Made by a program: the position numbers and the translations under genes
Shown: one piece after another, positions 10,497 to 20,902 of the stretch
Layout: each line of letters starts with the position of its first letter
How positions within the stretch are numbered: the first letter of the stretch is position 1
The notes under the pieces: model-generated
Database searches by the model: none
Seen by the model: only the letters and a program-made list of their open reading frames with translations
What the model was told of the DNA's origin: nothing
Origin: Paraburkholderia lycopersici
GTDB taxonomy: Bacteria > Pseudomonadota > Gammaproteobacteria > Burkholderiales > Burkholderiaceae
DNA: 64,000 nt
Assembly (NCBI RefSeq): GCF_900096975.1
Contig: NZ_FMYQ01000002.1
Span: 307,862-371,861, forward strand
Reading direction: 5' to 3'

Positions 10497-11516
10497 ATGG
10501 CTACGCATACGCTCGATCTCGCCGCGCAACAGGCCGTGCAGCGGAAAAGGGAAGGCCGTGCCCGGGGCCTCGCGGGCGTGCTCGCCGCGCTCGCATGGCT
10601 TGGCGCGGCGGCGGTGACGTACTTCTGGCCGAGCCTCGACGACTGGCCACACTCGGACGCGCTGCTCGCAATCGAGCTGCTGCTTGCGGCCTTTTCGCTG
10701 CTGATTGCATGGCGTACGCGTCGTGCAACGCCGGCGGATGGCGGCACGGTGCCGCGCGGGTGGCTTGCTGCCGCGCCGTGGCTGCTTGCGCTCGCCGCAG
10801 GCACGAGCGCCTGGGAGGTGGTCACCGCCAAGCTCGAATGGCTGCCGCGACCCTTCTTCGCGCCACCCGAAGCGCTGATCGCCGTTTTCTTCGACGATTA
10901 CGCAAGACTCGCCGCTAGCGTGTCGCATTCGTTTGGACTGCTTATCCTGGGTTATGCGATTGGCGCGGCAACGGGTTTCGTGGTGGGCGTGAGCATCGGC
11001 TGGTCGCGCGCGGTGGGATATTGGCTGCATCCCGTGCTTCGGCTCATCGGGCCGCTGCCGGCGACCGCGTGGCTGCCGCTCGCGTTCTTCTTCTTTCCGT
11101 CGAGCTTCAGCGCGAGTGTGTTTCTCATCGCGCTCGCCTCGGCATTTCCGGTGGCCGTCCTCACGTGGTCGGGCGTCGCGGGCGTGAGTCCGGCGTTCTA
11201 CGACGTCGCGCGCACGCTCGGCGCGCGTCCCGGCTTTCTGATTGTGCGGGTCGCGATTCCGGCCGCGCTGCCTTCGGTGTTCGTCGGCCTTTTCATGGGC
11301 CTCGGGGCGTCGTTCTCGGTGCTCATCGTCGCCGAAATGATGGGCGTGAAGGCGGGGCTTGGCTGGTATCTGCAATGGGCACAGGGCTGGGCTGCCTATT
11401 CCAATATGTACGCGGGGCTGCTCGTGATGGCGCTGATGTGTTCGGGCCTCATCACGCTGCTCTTTCGCGTGCGCGATCGCCTGCTCGGCTGGCAAAAGGG
11501 ACTGCTCAAATGGTAG
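10497..11516 (+). CDS. ABC transporter permease, SsuC/TauC type
   Basis: This 339-aa inner-membrane permease of a sulfonate-type importer has several hydrophobic segments and a C-terminal BPD_transp_1 domain with the EAA-like loop DVARTLGARPGFLIVRVAIP. An N-terminal extension of about 100 residues with two extra membrane segments makes it longer than the usual SsuC of about 260 aa. The ATG is preceded by AGGAGGAA at ideal spacing. It overlaps the ATPase gene by 7 bases. With the following ATPase and binding protein it forms a complete importer. Confidence 0.88.
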   Translation: MATHTLDLAAQQAVQRKREGRARGLAGVLAALAWLGAAAVTYFWPSLDDWPHSDALLAIELLLAAFSLLIAWRTRRATPADGGTVPRGWLAAAPWLLALAAGTSAWEVVTAKLEWLPRPFFAPPEALIAVFFDDYARLAASVSHSFGLLILGYAIGAATGFVVGVSIGWSRAVGYWLHPVLRLIGPLPATAWLPLAFFFFPSSFSASVFLIALASAFPVAVLTWSGVAGVSPAFYDVARTLGARPGFLIVRVAIPAALPSVFVGLFMGLGASFSVLIVAEMMGVKAGLGWYLQWAQGWAAYSNMYAGLLVMALMCSGLITLLFRVRDRLLGWQKGLLKW

Positions 11517-12328
11517 CCACGAACGAAGCGTTCGCCGACGCACCGCGAAGCGTCGCGCGCCGCGCGGGCGCGCGTATCGATATCCGTCACGTCAGCCACG
11601 GTTTTGCGTTGCGCGGCGAGATGTTGCCTGTGCTCGATGACGTCAGCCTTACCGTGCAGCCCGGCGAATTCGTCGCGTTGCTGGGCCCGAGCGGCTGTGG
11701 CAAGTCCACGCTGCTGAGGCTTGTCGCGGGCCTCGAGCGGCCGCGCGCGGGTGCTATCGAGGCGGATGGCGCACCGATCGCCGGCCCCGATCCGTCGCGT
11801 GTGCTCGTATTTCAGGACCCGACGTTATTTCCGTGGCGCACGGTGCGCGACAACGTGGCCGTTGGTCCGCAGGCGCAGGGCGCCGGTCGCGGTCCGAACG
11901 GGCCGGACGTGCACGCGCGCATTGACGCCGCGCTGGAACTCGTCGGCCTGAGCGCGTTCGCGCATGCGTGGCCCCATCAGCTTTCCGGCGGCATGGCGCA
12001 GCGCGCGGCGCTCGCGCGCGGCCTCGTCAACGATCCCGCAGTGCTCGCGCTCGACGAGCCGTTCGGCAAGCTCGACTCGCTCACGCGCATGCGCATGCAG
12101 GCGGAACTCGTGACGCTGTGGCGGCGCGCGCGCTTTTCCGTGCTGTTCGTGACACACGACGTCGAAGAGGCGCTCGTCATGGCCAACCGCGTGGTGGTGT
12201 TCAGCGAACGGCCGGCGCGCATCGTCACAGAAGTGGTCAACGTCGCGCCGTATCCGCGTCATCGCGACGATCCCGCGCTTGTCGAGCTGCGCCGTAGCGT
12301 GCTCGAACAGCTCGGGCTCGATGCGTGA
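11510..12328 (+). CDS. ABC transporter ATPase, SsuB/TauB type
   Basis: This 272-aa nucleotide-binding subunit has Walker A GPSGCGKST (residues 59-67), Q-loop VFQDPTLFPW, signature LSGGMAQRAALAR, Walker B VLALDEPFGKLDS and switch His in VTHDVEEAL. FGKLDS after Walker B is characteristic of the nitrate/sulfonate/taurine group. The start ATG lies inside the end of the permease gene (ATGGTAG), indicating translational coupling, and the stop overlaps a possible GTG start of the next gene. Confidence 0.93.
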   Translation: MVATNEAFADAPRSVARRAGARIDIRHVSHGFALRGEMLPVLDDVSLTVQPGEFVALLGPSGCGKSTLLRLVAGLERPRAGAIEADGAPIAGPDPSRVLVFQDPTLFPWRTVRDNVAVGPQAQGAGRGPNGPDVHARIDAALELVGLSAFAHAWPHQLSGGMAQRAALARGLVNDPAVLALDEPFGKLDSLTRMRMQAELVTLWRRARFSVLFVTHDVEEALVMANRVVVFSERPARIVTEVVNVAPYPRHRDDPALVELRRSVLEQLGLDA

Positions 12329-12372
12329 GCGTCGGGCCGCCCCTCATTTCCCGAATGGAACACCCCCCCCTC

Positions 12373-13407
12373 ATGAATCCGATCGACGAACTCGCACCGT
12401 TCAGCCCTCCGCGTCGCGAATGGCTGCGCAAAACCGCACTAGCCGCGGGCGCCGCCGCAATGGGCGGTCTTTCCTTCGGCCTGCCGGCGACGCGCGCGCT
12501 CGCCGACGAGGGCTCGAAGTCGCTGAAGCTCTCCTGGAACGCGGGCGCGATCTGCACGGCGCCTGTGCCGGTCGCGCTCACACAGGGCTTTTTTCGCAAG
12601 CGCGGGCTCGACGTCGAACTCGTCAATTTCGCGGGTTCGACCGACCAGTTGCTCGAAGCGATCGCCACGGGCAAATCCGACGCGGGCGTGGGCATGGCGC
12701 TGCGCTGGCTCAAGCCGCTCGAGCAGGGCTTCGACGTCAAGCTCACCGCGGGGATTCACGGCGGCTGCATGCGCCTGCTCGCGACGAAGCGCTCGGGCAT
12801 CGTCGATCTCGCGGGCCTGAAGGGCCGCACCGTCGGTGTGAGCGACATGGCGAGCCCCGCGAAAAACTTCTTCGCGATCACGCTGAGGAAGCTCGGCGTC
12901 GATCCGGACAGCGATGTGCGTTGGCGCCAGTATCCGGCCAACCTGCTCGGCGAGGCGCTGAAAAAGGGCGAAGTGCAGGCAATCGCCGACGGCGATCCGA
13001 CCATCTGGACGCTGCGCGAATCGGATCATCTCTACGAAGTCTCGAACAACCTCTGCGGCGAATACGCCAACCGCGTGTGCTGCGTGCTCGGCGTGCGGGG
13101 TTCGTTGATCCGCAAGGACCGGGCCGCGGCGCAGGCGCTCACCGAAGCGCTCCTCGAAGCGACCGAATGGACCGCGAACCATCCCGACGACGCGGCAAAG
13201 GTCTTTTCGGCCTATGCACCGAACGCGGACGTCGGGCAGCTTGCCGCGATGCTCAGGAGCCACACGGACCATCACCATCCGACCGGCGAGGCCTTCCGCA
13301 AGGAAATCGCACGCTATGCCGACGACCTGAAAACGGTCGGCGTCGTTAACGCCGGCACGGATTCGGACCGGTTCGCGTCGCGCGTTTTCGCCGACGTCAT
13401 CGCGTGA
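12373..13407 (+). CDS. sulfonate/nitrate-type ABC transporter binding protein with Tat-like signal
   Basis: This protein of about 344 aa belongs to the NMT1/SsuA-like family. The leader reads PPRREWLRKTALAAG, followed by a hydrophobic run and a cleavage-like ATRALAD, which fits twin-arginine export. The mature part has ALTQGFFRKRGLDVELVNF and ATGKSDAGVGMALRW. Start choice is uncertain: GTG at 12325 overlaps the ATPase stop (GTGA), and ATG at 12355 and 12373 are both in frame without a good Shine-Dalgarno. The last gives the most compact Tat leader. A run of eight C lies between the two ATGs. It completes the rightward importer operon. Confidence 0.86.
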   Translation: MNPIDELAPFSPPRREWLRKTALAAGAAAMGGLSFGLPATRALADEGSKSLKLSWNAGAICTAPVPVALTQGFFRKRGLDVELVNFAGSTDQLLEAIATGKSDAGVGMALRWLKPLEQGFDVKLTAGIHGGCMRLLATKRSGIVDLAGLKGRTVGVSDMASPAKNFFAITLRKLGVDPDSDVRWRQYPANLLGEALKKGEVQAIADGDPTIWTLRESDHLYEVSNNLCGEYANRVCCVLGVRGSLIRKDRAAAQALTEALLEATEWTANHPDDAAKVFSAYAPNADVGQLAAMLRSHTDHHHPTGEAFRKEIARYADDLKTVGVVNAGTDSDRFASRVFADVIA

Positions 13408-13417
13408 TCCCCGCGCC

Positions 13418-13640
13418 CGCGATGCGCCAGCCCTGTGCCGCGCGCGGCGAGGGTCGGCGCGACGAAGACGGGTTGACGCGCGGCGGGACGCCGAGCCGGC
13501 GCGTCTGTTGCGCGACGAACGAGGCGATCCGCAGGCCGTCGGGCGAAGCGTTCGAATGCGCGATCAGCACGCGCTCGAAGCCGCCCTGCTCGCGCGCCCG
13601 CGCGACGGCCGCGATCCATGGCGGGTTGACGGCCGGCTTT
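13418..13640 (-). pseudogene. decayed LLM monooxygenase fragment
   Basis: Two minus-strand frames together spell the N-terminal part of an SsuD-like enzyme. The first holds ARAREQGGFERVLIAHSNAS followed by PDGL and a RLGV segment. After a frameshift near 13460-13480 the second holds PVFVAPTLAARG. The intact paralogue at 7637-8713 has the matching text GFDRILVPHSS and GFVAPTLAARQ. The ATG, the whole C-terminal barrel and the reading frame are lost. It lies directly downstream of an SfnB-like gene in the same direction, so an original binding protein - SfnB-like - LLM operon has been truncated. Confidence 0.8.
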
Positions 13641-13652
13641 CGGGAAGATGGA

Positions 13653-14948
13653 TTACGCGGGACTCCTGAAGACTGGCGTAGCCGATGAATGCGACGCGCG
13701 CGACAGGGCTTCTTGCCGATCGCTGGATGGCGTGGACGGAGTGGCCGCGTGAGCCGCAAACGCGGCGCGGCCGAGATTGCCGAGCACGGTGTCGTTCTGC
13801 GGCGTATGAATGCGCGCGCAGAGCACGTCGCGATAGTGGCGCTCAAGCGGATTGTCGCGGGAGAGGCCCGGATTGCTGCTGGCTTCGAGCGCGATCTCGA
13901 CCGCCTCGATCGCATGGCGGCTCACGAGGTACTTGATGGCCGGCGCTTCGTCCACGGGCACCGCGCCGGCTGCGCCCGCGTCGAGCAGCAGGCGGCTGGC
14001 GAGGAGGAGCGCGTCGATGCGGCCCGCGGTCTGCCGGAAGCTATCGAGACTCGAGAGCGGCGCGTTGAGTCCGGACGGCGTGCGCTTCGCGGCCCACTGC
14101 ACGAACCAGTCGCGCGCGGCGCGCGCCACGCCGTCGTAGATCGCCGGCAGCAACACGTTCATCCATACCGCGGTCACCGGGTCCATGCTGTTCGAAGGCC
14201 CCGGCGTTTGCAGATCGACGGCGTGTTCGAGCGGCACTTCGACGTTCTCGAAAATCACCTCGTGACTGCCGGTGGCGCGCATCCCCAGATGATTCCACAG
14301 CGCGCCGATGCGTACGCCCGGCGAGTCGTAATGCACGAGCCAGGTGCCGACGCGCGCGGACGGTTCGTCGGTGCGGCCCCAGACGGCAAGCCATGTGAGG
14401 CCTGGGCTGCCCGTCGAATAGAGCTTGCGCCCGTTGAGAATCCAGCGGTCGCCGGCGCGACGGGCAACGGTCGCGGGTAGTCCGCCGCGCGAAGGCGAGC
14501 CGAGCTCGGGCTCGACGCGCAGCGAGTTGATGAGCGCGCCGCGTTCCACCGCGTCGCGCGCCACGCGCGCCTTGAGTTCGGCAGGCCAGTTCGGATTGGC
14601 CTGCAGACGCAGATGATAGAGACACTGCATCACGAAGATGAGCGCCGTCGACGGCTCGCCGCGCGCGATGGCGCGTACCACGCGCAGCGTCTGCGCGAGC
14701 GTTGCCTCGCGGCCGCCCAGCGAGCGCGGCACGGTGAGCGAAAGCAGGCCCGCGCGGCGCAGGCACGCGAGGTTCTCGTGCGGGAAGAGCGGACCGGCGT
14801 CGAGCGCGGCGGCGCCGCGCGCGAATGCGTCGGTGAGGTCGGCGAGCCAGGACGCGGCGGCGTCGGAATCGAGGTCGGCGAGCGCGGCGAGGGCGCTCGC
14901 GTCTCGTTCGGTGTCGGCGAGGGCGGCTTCGGGAGGTCGGTGTGTCAT
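13653..14948 (-). CDS. acyl-CoA dehydrogenase-fold flavoprotein, SfnB family
   Basis: This 431-aa protein has the three-part acyl-CoA dehydrogenase fold: N-terminal helical domain with AGLLSLTVPRSLGG, middle beta domain with GRKLYSTGSPG and GMRATGSHEVIFENVEVP, and a C-terminal helical domain ending near HTPQNDTVLGNLGRAAF. The family is linked to sulfur scavenging and may be a flavin-dependent oxidase or monooxygenase of organosulfur compounds. It follows a sulfonate-type binding protein with a 25-base gap and precedes a dead LLM gene. The last 30 residues, after GRAAFAAHAA, look extended relative to the family and may run into decayed sequence. Confidence 0.83.
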   Translation of the reverse strand: MTHRPPEAALADTERDASALAALADLDSDAAASWLADLTDAFARGAAALDAGPLFPHENLACLRRAGLLSLTVPRSLGGREATLAQTLRVVRAIARGEPSTALIFVMQCLYHLRLQANPNWPAELKARVARDAVERGALINSLRVEPELGSPSRGGLPATVARRAGDRWILNGRKLYSTGSPGLTWLAVWGRTDEPSARVGTWLVHYDSPGVRIGALWNHLGMRATGSHEVIFENVEVPLEHAVDLQTPGPSNSMDPVTAVWMNVLLPAIYDGVARAARDWFVQWAAKRTPSGLNAPLSSLDSFRQTAGRIDALLLASRLLLDAGAAGAVPVDEAPAIKYLVSRHAIEAVEIALEASSNPGLSRDNPLERHYRDVLCARIHTPQNDTVLGNLGRAAFAAHAATPSTPSSDRQEALSRASHSSATPVFRSPA

Positions 14949-14973
14949 CGGGAGTCCAAACGACTGGCGGTGG

Positions 14974-15903
14974 TCAAGGCGCGGTGGGCGAGAACTGCTT
15001 GTCGAAGCTCGGCGCGACGTCGAGGCGCGTCTTGATGACGTCTGCGCGCAGATAGAGGTCGGCGGTGCGCTGCTGCTCGGCGATCAGGCCGTCGTCGATC
15101 GGGACGGGATGGAGTTGCGCGCGCCGGTACACGGTCTTCAGCACGTCGGCGGGCAGCCCCGTCACGCGCGACTGGATTGCCGCGACTTCGTCGGGATGCG
15201 AGAGCGCCCACCGCTGGCCGGCCGCCACGCGGCGCAGGAAATCGGCGAGCTCGGCGCGCTTGTCGCGGATCGCCGAGTCGGTCGCGGCCTCGAAGCTCAA
15301 GCCCGACGAGACGCCCACGCCGTTCGCGATGCTGCGCGCGTGCTGGCGTGCCTCGGTCAGCGCGACGTACGGGTCCCACGCGGCCCACGCATCCACGCCG
15401 CCGGAGGCGAGTGCGGCCTGCGCGTCGATGGGCTGCATGTAGGACCACGTCACGTCGGTGAGCTTGAGGTTCGCGCGTTCGAGCGTCGCGACGGCGAGAT
15501 AGTGGCCGATGGAGCCGCGCGTGGTGGCAATGTGCTTGCCCTTGAGGTCGGCGGCGCTATGGATCGGCGAACCGGCTGGCACGACGATCGCGAGATCGAC
15601 GGGGGTCGAGCGCGTGGCCGAGACCGCGCGGATCTTCGCGCCTGCCGCGTACGCAAAGATGAGCGGCGCGTCGCCAAGGCCGCCGACGTCGATCGCGCCC
15701 GCGTTGAGCGCCTCGCCGAGCGGCTGCGCCGCAGGGAAGTTGAACCATTCGATCTGATAGGGCACGTCCTTTAGCTGTCCCGACGCTTCGAGAATGCCGC
15801 GCGTCTGGAGCTGCTGGTCGCCGACCTTGAGCGTGGCAGCCGGCGCGGCGAGCGGCAACGCCGCGGCGAGCGCGAGGATCAGTCTTGCATAAACAGGGCG
15901 CAT
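14974..15903 (-). CDS. aliphatic sulfonate ABC transporter binding protein, SsuA-like
   Basis: This 309-aa periplasmic protein has the signal MRPVYARLILALAAALPLAA and mature start TLKVGDQQLQTRG. SsuA marks follow: AAQPLGEALNAGAIDVGGLGD, RGSIGHYLAVATLE and GGVDAWAAWDPYVAL. The start is fixed by GAGGAAGC 6 bases upstream; a longer in-frame extension lacks a signal sequence. It is first in a leftward unit divergent from a LysR gene 169 bases away. No permease or ATPase is in the unit, so it probably shares the importer encoded at 10.5-12.3 kb. Confidence 0.9.
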   Translation of the reverse strand: MRPVYARLILALAAALPLAAPAATLKVGDQQLQTRGILEASGQLKDVPYQIEWFNFPAAQPLGEALNAGAIDVGGLGDAPLIFAYAAGAKIRAVSATRSTPVDLAIVVPAGSPIHSAADLKGKHIATTRGSIGHYLAVATLERANLKLTDVTWSYMQPIDAQAALASGGVDAWAAWDPYVALTEARQHARSIANGVGVSSGLSFEAATDSAIRDKRAELADFLRRVAAGQRWALSHPDEVAAIQSRVTGLPADVLKTVYRRAQLHPVPIDDGLIAEQQRTADLYLRADVIKTRLDVAPSFDKQFSPTAP

Positions 15904-16072
15904 GAAAGCTTCCTCAGATGATGCGTATAGCGAAAAGAACACGATACGGAGGCCACCTTCATAACGCAAACGCATTGTTCTTCTATCGAAATATGCGGGG
16001 AGCAAATGCGCGGCGGCTTGAACGCCTGTCCACAAAGACGCTAAGCTAGGCGATCATCACATCGGGACCACC

Positions 16073-16984
16073 ATGAAACTCGACGAGATCGAAGCTTTCG
16101 TCGCCGTCGTGCGCAGCGAGTCGCTGAGCCAGGCGGCCGAACGGCTCGAGCTGACCCAACCGGCCGTGACGCGGCGCATCCAGAACTTCGAGGAATCGCT
16201 GGGCGTGGAGCTGCTCGACCGCAACACCAAGCCCATGCGCACGACGCCGATGGGCCGCGCCGTCTACGACCAGTGCCGCGCGATCGTGCGTGAAATCGAC
16301 GTCCTGCGGCAGCTCGTGAACGACGGCGCGCCGCTCGCCGGCGTGCTGCGCCTCGGCGTGGCGCAAACCGTTGCGGACATCGCGATGCTCGACGCGTTGC
16401 AATCGCTGCGTCACGCGCATCCGGAGTTGCAGGCGCGCGTCTCCACGGGCTGGGGCTCGCCGCTGCTGCAGAAAGCGGAGGACGGCGAGCTCGATGCGGC
16501 CGTCGTGTTGCTGCCGGCGAACCGCGCATTGCCGGAGACGCTCGCGGGCGAATCGCTCGGCACGCTCAAGCTCGCCGTGGTCGCGCAAAAGGGGCTGCTC
16601 AAGCGCCGTGCGCACACGCTCGCCGAATGCCAGGCGCACGGCTGGGTGCTCAATCCCGACGGCTGCGGGTTTCGAGCCGGTCTGCAGCACGCGCTCGCGG
16701 CGCAGGGCCACGTGCTCAAGCTGAATCTCGAAACGCTGGGCACCGAGTTGCAGCTCGGACTTGTCGCCGACGGCGTGGGGCTCGGGCTGGTGCCGCAGCC
16801 GCTCGTGGCGGCAAGCGCCCACGCCGCCTCGCTCGATATCGTTCATGTGAGCGACTTCAAGCCGGAGATCGCCGTGTGGATCGTGCGTTCGCGCGCGATC
16901 GGCAAGATGGAGTCTGCGCTTGCGGTGCTCGCGCAGAGCATTGCGCGAAGTTTCAGGTCCGCAAGGCTCGCACGCGCGGCCTGA
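16073..16984 (+). CDS. LysR-family transcriptional regulator
   Basis: This 303-aa LysR regulator has an N-terminal winged helix (AFVAVVRSESLSQAAERLEL, then TQPAVTRRIQNFEESLGVEL) and a C-terminal effector-binding domain. The N-terminus differs from CysB/Cbl, so it is a local specialist rather than the global sulfur regulator. It is transcribed away from the SsuA-like gene with 169 bases between. It probably controls that divergent promoter, as is usual for the family. Confidence 0.92.
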   Translation: MKLDEIEAFVAVVRSESLSQAAERLELTQPAVTRRIQNFEESLGVELLDRNTKPMRTTPMGRAVYDQCRAIVREIDVLRQLVNDGAPLAGVLRLGVAQTVADIAMLDALQSLRHAHPELQARVSTGWGSPLLQKAEDGELDAAVVLLPANRALPETLAGESLGTLKLAVVAQKGLLKRRAHTLAECQAHGWVLNPDGCGFRAGLQHALAAQGHVLKLNLETLGTELQLGLVADGVGLGLVPQPLVAASAHAASLDIVHVSDFKPEIAVWIVRSRAIGKMESALAVLAQSIARSFRSARLARAA

Positions 16985-17089
16985 GAGGCGGCGGCGCGGC
17001 GCGTGCCGGGCCGCCCTCGGTCCCGGGTTCGCCACGGCGATATCCCAAGGCAAGGTGCGATGCGTTCATGCCCACCACGCAGCAGCGCG

Positions 17090-17106
17090 TCAGCATACTG
17101 TGCTGA
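17090..17106. promoter_or_regulatory. inverted repeat upstream of sigma-54 promoter
   Basis: TCAGCA-TACTG-TGCTGA is a perfect 6-bp inverted repeat with a 5-base spacer, centred about 70 bases upstream of the -24 box. That distance suits an enhancer-binding protein such as SfnR. The assignment is inferred from position only. Confidence 0.35.
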
Positions 17107-17168
17107 TTGTCCAGCACGTTCACCATTGTGACCGGGGTTCTTTGCTTGACGGTAACGGTCTTGCAGCA

Positions 17169-17184
17169 TGGCATGGCTTCTGCT
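17169..17184 (+). promoter_or_regulatory. sigma-54 promoter (-24/-12)
   Basis: TGGCATG-GCTT-CTGCT fits the consensus TGGCACG-N4-TTGCW with the required GG-N10-GC spacing. It lies 41 bases before the start of the SfnB-like gene at 17225. Confidence 0.7.
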
Positions 17185-17224
17185 TTTGGTGAGCAACCGC
17201 CAATTCTGATTTGCCGGAGCCGAT

Positions 17225-18505
17225 ATGACCGCCTCAAATCACCTGAAATCCATCTCTACGTCCGATGCACCGCTCTCGAGGGGCACGGATTACGAGCGTT
17301 TGGCCGACCGTTTTCGCCCGATTTTTGCCCGTATCGCAGACGGTGCGCTCGAACGCGAGCGCTCGCGTTCGCTGCCTTACGAACCGATCGAGTGGCTTCG
17401 CAACGCCGGCTTCGGCGCGGTTCGCGTGCCTGTCGAGTACGGTGGCGCTGGCGCATCGGTGCCGCAGCTCATCCAGTTGCTGATCGAACTGGCGGAGGCG
17501 GATTCGAATCTGCCGCAGGCGCTGCGCGGGCATTTCGCATTCGTCGAAGATCGCCTGAACGCCGACCCCGGCGCTGCGCGCGACGTATGGTTCAAGCGTT
17601 TCGTTGCGGGTGAACTGGTGGGCAACGCCTGGACGGAGGTCGGCGGCGTCGCCATTGGCGACGTCATCACGCGCGTGTCGCGCTCCGGCGACGGCTGGGT
17701 GGTGAACGGCTCGAAATACTATTCGACCGGAAGCATCTTCGCCGACTGGATCGACGTATTCGCGCGCGACGAGAATGGCCGCGATGTGATTGCCGCCGTG
17801 CGTACCAATCAGCCTGGCGTGAAGCGGAGCGACGACTGGGACGGCTTTGGCCAGCGAACCACGGGAAGCGGGACGACGGTTTTCACGGCCGCGCGCGTGG
17901 AGGAAGAGGACATTATCGATTTCTCGACGCGCTTCAAGTATCAGACGGCACTCTATCAGCTCGTGCTGCTGTCCGTTCTGGTGGGCACCGGGCGCGCTGC
18001 GCTGCGCGATTTTGCGCGCGAAGTCCGCACACGAAAGCGCATCTACAGCCATGGTAACGCGCCCTCGTTCGCGCAGGACCCGCAGGTGCAGCAGGTGGTC
18101 GGCGAGGCGGCCGCGCGCGTGTTTGCCGCCGAGGCGGCCGCGGTACGGGCGAGCCACGCTTCGCAACGTGCGTACGAAGCGCGCTTCGGCGGCGACGCGC
18201 AAGCCGAGCATCAGGCCAATGTCGAAGCCGAGCTCGATTCGGCGTTCGGGCAGGTCGCCATCGCCGATCTCGTGCTGCGAGCGACGACCGATCTGTTCAA
18301 CGCGCTCGGCGCGTCTGCTGCGAGCGAGAGCAAGGCGCTCGATCGCCACTGGCGCAACGCGCGCACGGCAGCCTCGCACAATCCGCTGATCTTCAAGTCC
18401 CGCATCATCGGCGACTGGAAGATCAATGGCACGGAGCCGCCCTATGTCTGGCAGATCGGCGCGGGTCCGGCTAACCTGACGGACAAGACGCCGGTTGCGG
18501 CCTGA
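17225..18505 (+). CDS. acyl-CoA dehydrogenase-fold monooxygenase, DszC/SfnB-like
   Basis: This 426-aa flavoprotein has the acyl-CoA dehydrogenase fold: NAGFGAVRVPVEYGGAGAS in the N domain, WVVNGSKYYSTGSIFADW and WDGFGQRTTGSGTTVF in the middle, and SKALDRHWRNARTAASHNP near the end. The last motif, with a terminal helix that can close over flavin, recalls DszC, an FMNH2-dependent sulfide/sulfoxide monooxygenase. A role in oxidising an organosulfide is inferred. It sits alone behind its own sigma-54 promoter and converges with sfnR. Confidence 0.85.
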   Translation: MTASNHLKSISTSDAPLSRGTDYERLADRFRPIFARIADGALERERSRSLPYEPIEWLRNAGFGAVRVPVEYGGAGASVPQLIQLLIELAEADSNLPQALRGHFAFVEDRLNADPGAARDVWFKRFVAGELVGNAWTEVGGVAIGDVITRVSRSGDGWVVNGSKYYSTGSIFADWIDVFARDENGRDVIAAVRTNQPGVKRSDDWDGFGQRTTGSGTTVFTAARVEEEDIIDFSTRFKYQTALYQLVLLSVLVGTGRAALRDFAREVRTRKRIYSHGNAPSFAQDPQVQQVVGEAAARVFAAEAAAVRASHASQRAYEARFGGDAQAEHQANVEAELDSAFGQVAIADLVLRATTDLFNALGASAASESKALDRHWRNARTAASHNPLIFKSRIIGDWKINGTEPPYVWQIGAGPANLTDKTPVAA

Positions 18506-18569
18506 ACCCCGGCGGGCCATTCACTTGTGCGCGGATGGACGGTCTGCCCGATGAGGCCGTTCTTCGCCG

Positions 18570-19675
<1,106 letters not shown>

Positions 19676-19679
<4 letters not shown>

Positions 19680-20902
19680 GAGTAGAAGGTCGGTTTGGGG
19701 TAGGTTCGTTTGAGCGCCCACTCGCCGAGCTCGCGCAGCTTGTAGGCCAGCGGATCGTGCAGCGAGTGCGTGCGCAGATTGCGCCAGTGCCGGTCCAGAC
19801 CCAGCGCGCCATGCGTGGCGCGGGCCCCGGCGACATCGAACATGCGGGTACAGATGTCGAGGCCGATCCGGATGGCGGGCACTTTGGCGCTCGCGACGGC
19901 AAGCGCGACTTCTCCGCGTTCCTCTTCGCTGAGTGCCGCGTCACGCGCCCAGGCGTCGTCAAGGCGGTGGGCCGCGCGATCGGCGAGCACGCGTACGGCC
20001 TCGAGGCCGGCCCAGAATTCCCCGTACTGGCCCACGATGTAGGGATCGTCGCCGGTTCGCTCGACGCCGGAAGACGGCCACGGTCTGGCTTCGTGCAGGG
20101 TGTAGTGGCGTGCGTCGTTGAACGCGGCTTCACCGATGCCGAGGTAAATATTCGTGAGAACCAGTTGGGCGATCAACGGACGCAGGCACGCGCGCGGCGT
20201 GGAGAGCGGGCCCGGATTGCCGAGAATTTCGTGATGCTCGATGCGCACTTTCTCGAGTGTGACCGTGCCGCTGTCGGTCTGACGCTGCCCGATGTTGTTC
20301 CAGTCTTCCGAGATCGAGATGCCGCTGCGTTGCGTCGGAATGGCCGCGATCAGCAACGCATTCGTGTCGATATCGCGTGCCGACACGATCAGCATTTCGG
20401 AATCGAGCGCGCCTGAGCAGAAACTCTTCTGGCCGCTGAATTCGAGCCAGCCATTGCATGGCGAACTGACCGCGCGCTCGTCCAGCGGGTTGAGGGCATT
20501 GCCCCAGAACCAGTTGTGGGTCGCCGTCTGCTGGAACCATGGTTCCCATTGCGCCGGCGCGCCAAACAGTCGGACGGTCGCCAGCAGCAGATGATGAAAA
20601 CCGAATAGGTGCGCGATCGAGCTGTCGGCGCGGGCCAGCGTGCGCACGATGTCGAGCGTGGTGTGCCAGCTTGCGCCGAGGCCGCCGTAGACGGTGGGAA
20701 TGCTGAGCCGCAGAAGACCGCTCGCGCGCAGTTCGTCTCGCTCGGCCTTCGGCGTGCCACCCGCGCGGTCCCGCTCGGCGGCGGTTTCCGCGAATCGGGC
20801 GGCCAGGTTCGCGGCGATGGTGCGTACCGTTTGCGTATCGGCGTGCGTTTCTTGCCGCACGGGCAGCCCGGTCGTGTCAGGGTATGTCGCGAGTGTTGCC
20901 AT
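19676..20902 (-). CDS. SfnB-family sulfur acquisition oxidoreductase (copy A)
   Basis: This acyl-CoA dehydrogenase-fold flavoprotein of about 408 aa has [64 protein letters not shown] and [17 protein letters not shown]. It is strikingly similar to the divergent gene at 21178 (same [18 protein letters not shown] and RQTDSGTV texts), so the two arose by duplication. The ATG at 20902 starts MATLATYPD but lacks a clear Shine-Dalgarno, and in-frame starts upstream to 20998 are possible. It is co-transcribed with sfnR. SfnB is needed for dimethylsulfone use in Pseudomonas, though its chemistry is unsettled. Confidence 0.85.

Noticed and set aside
10317..11543. 408-codon minus-strand frame opposite the sulfonate-type permease
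   Set aside because: It is antisense to a membrane protein with the EAA-like loop and is Arg/His-rich without motifs.
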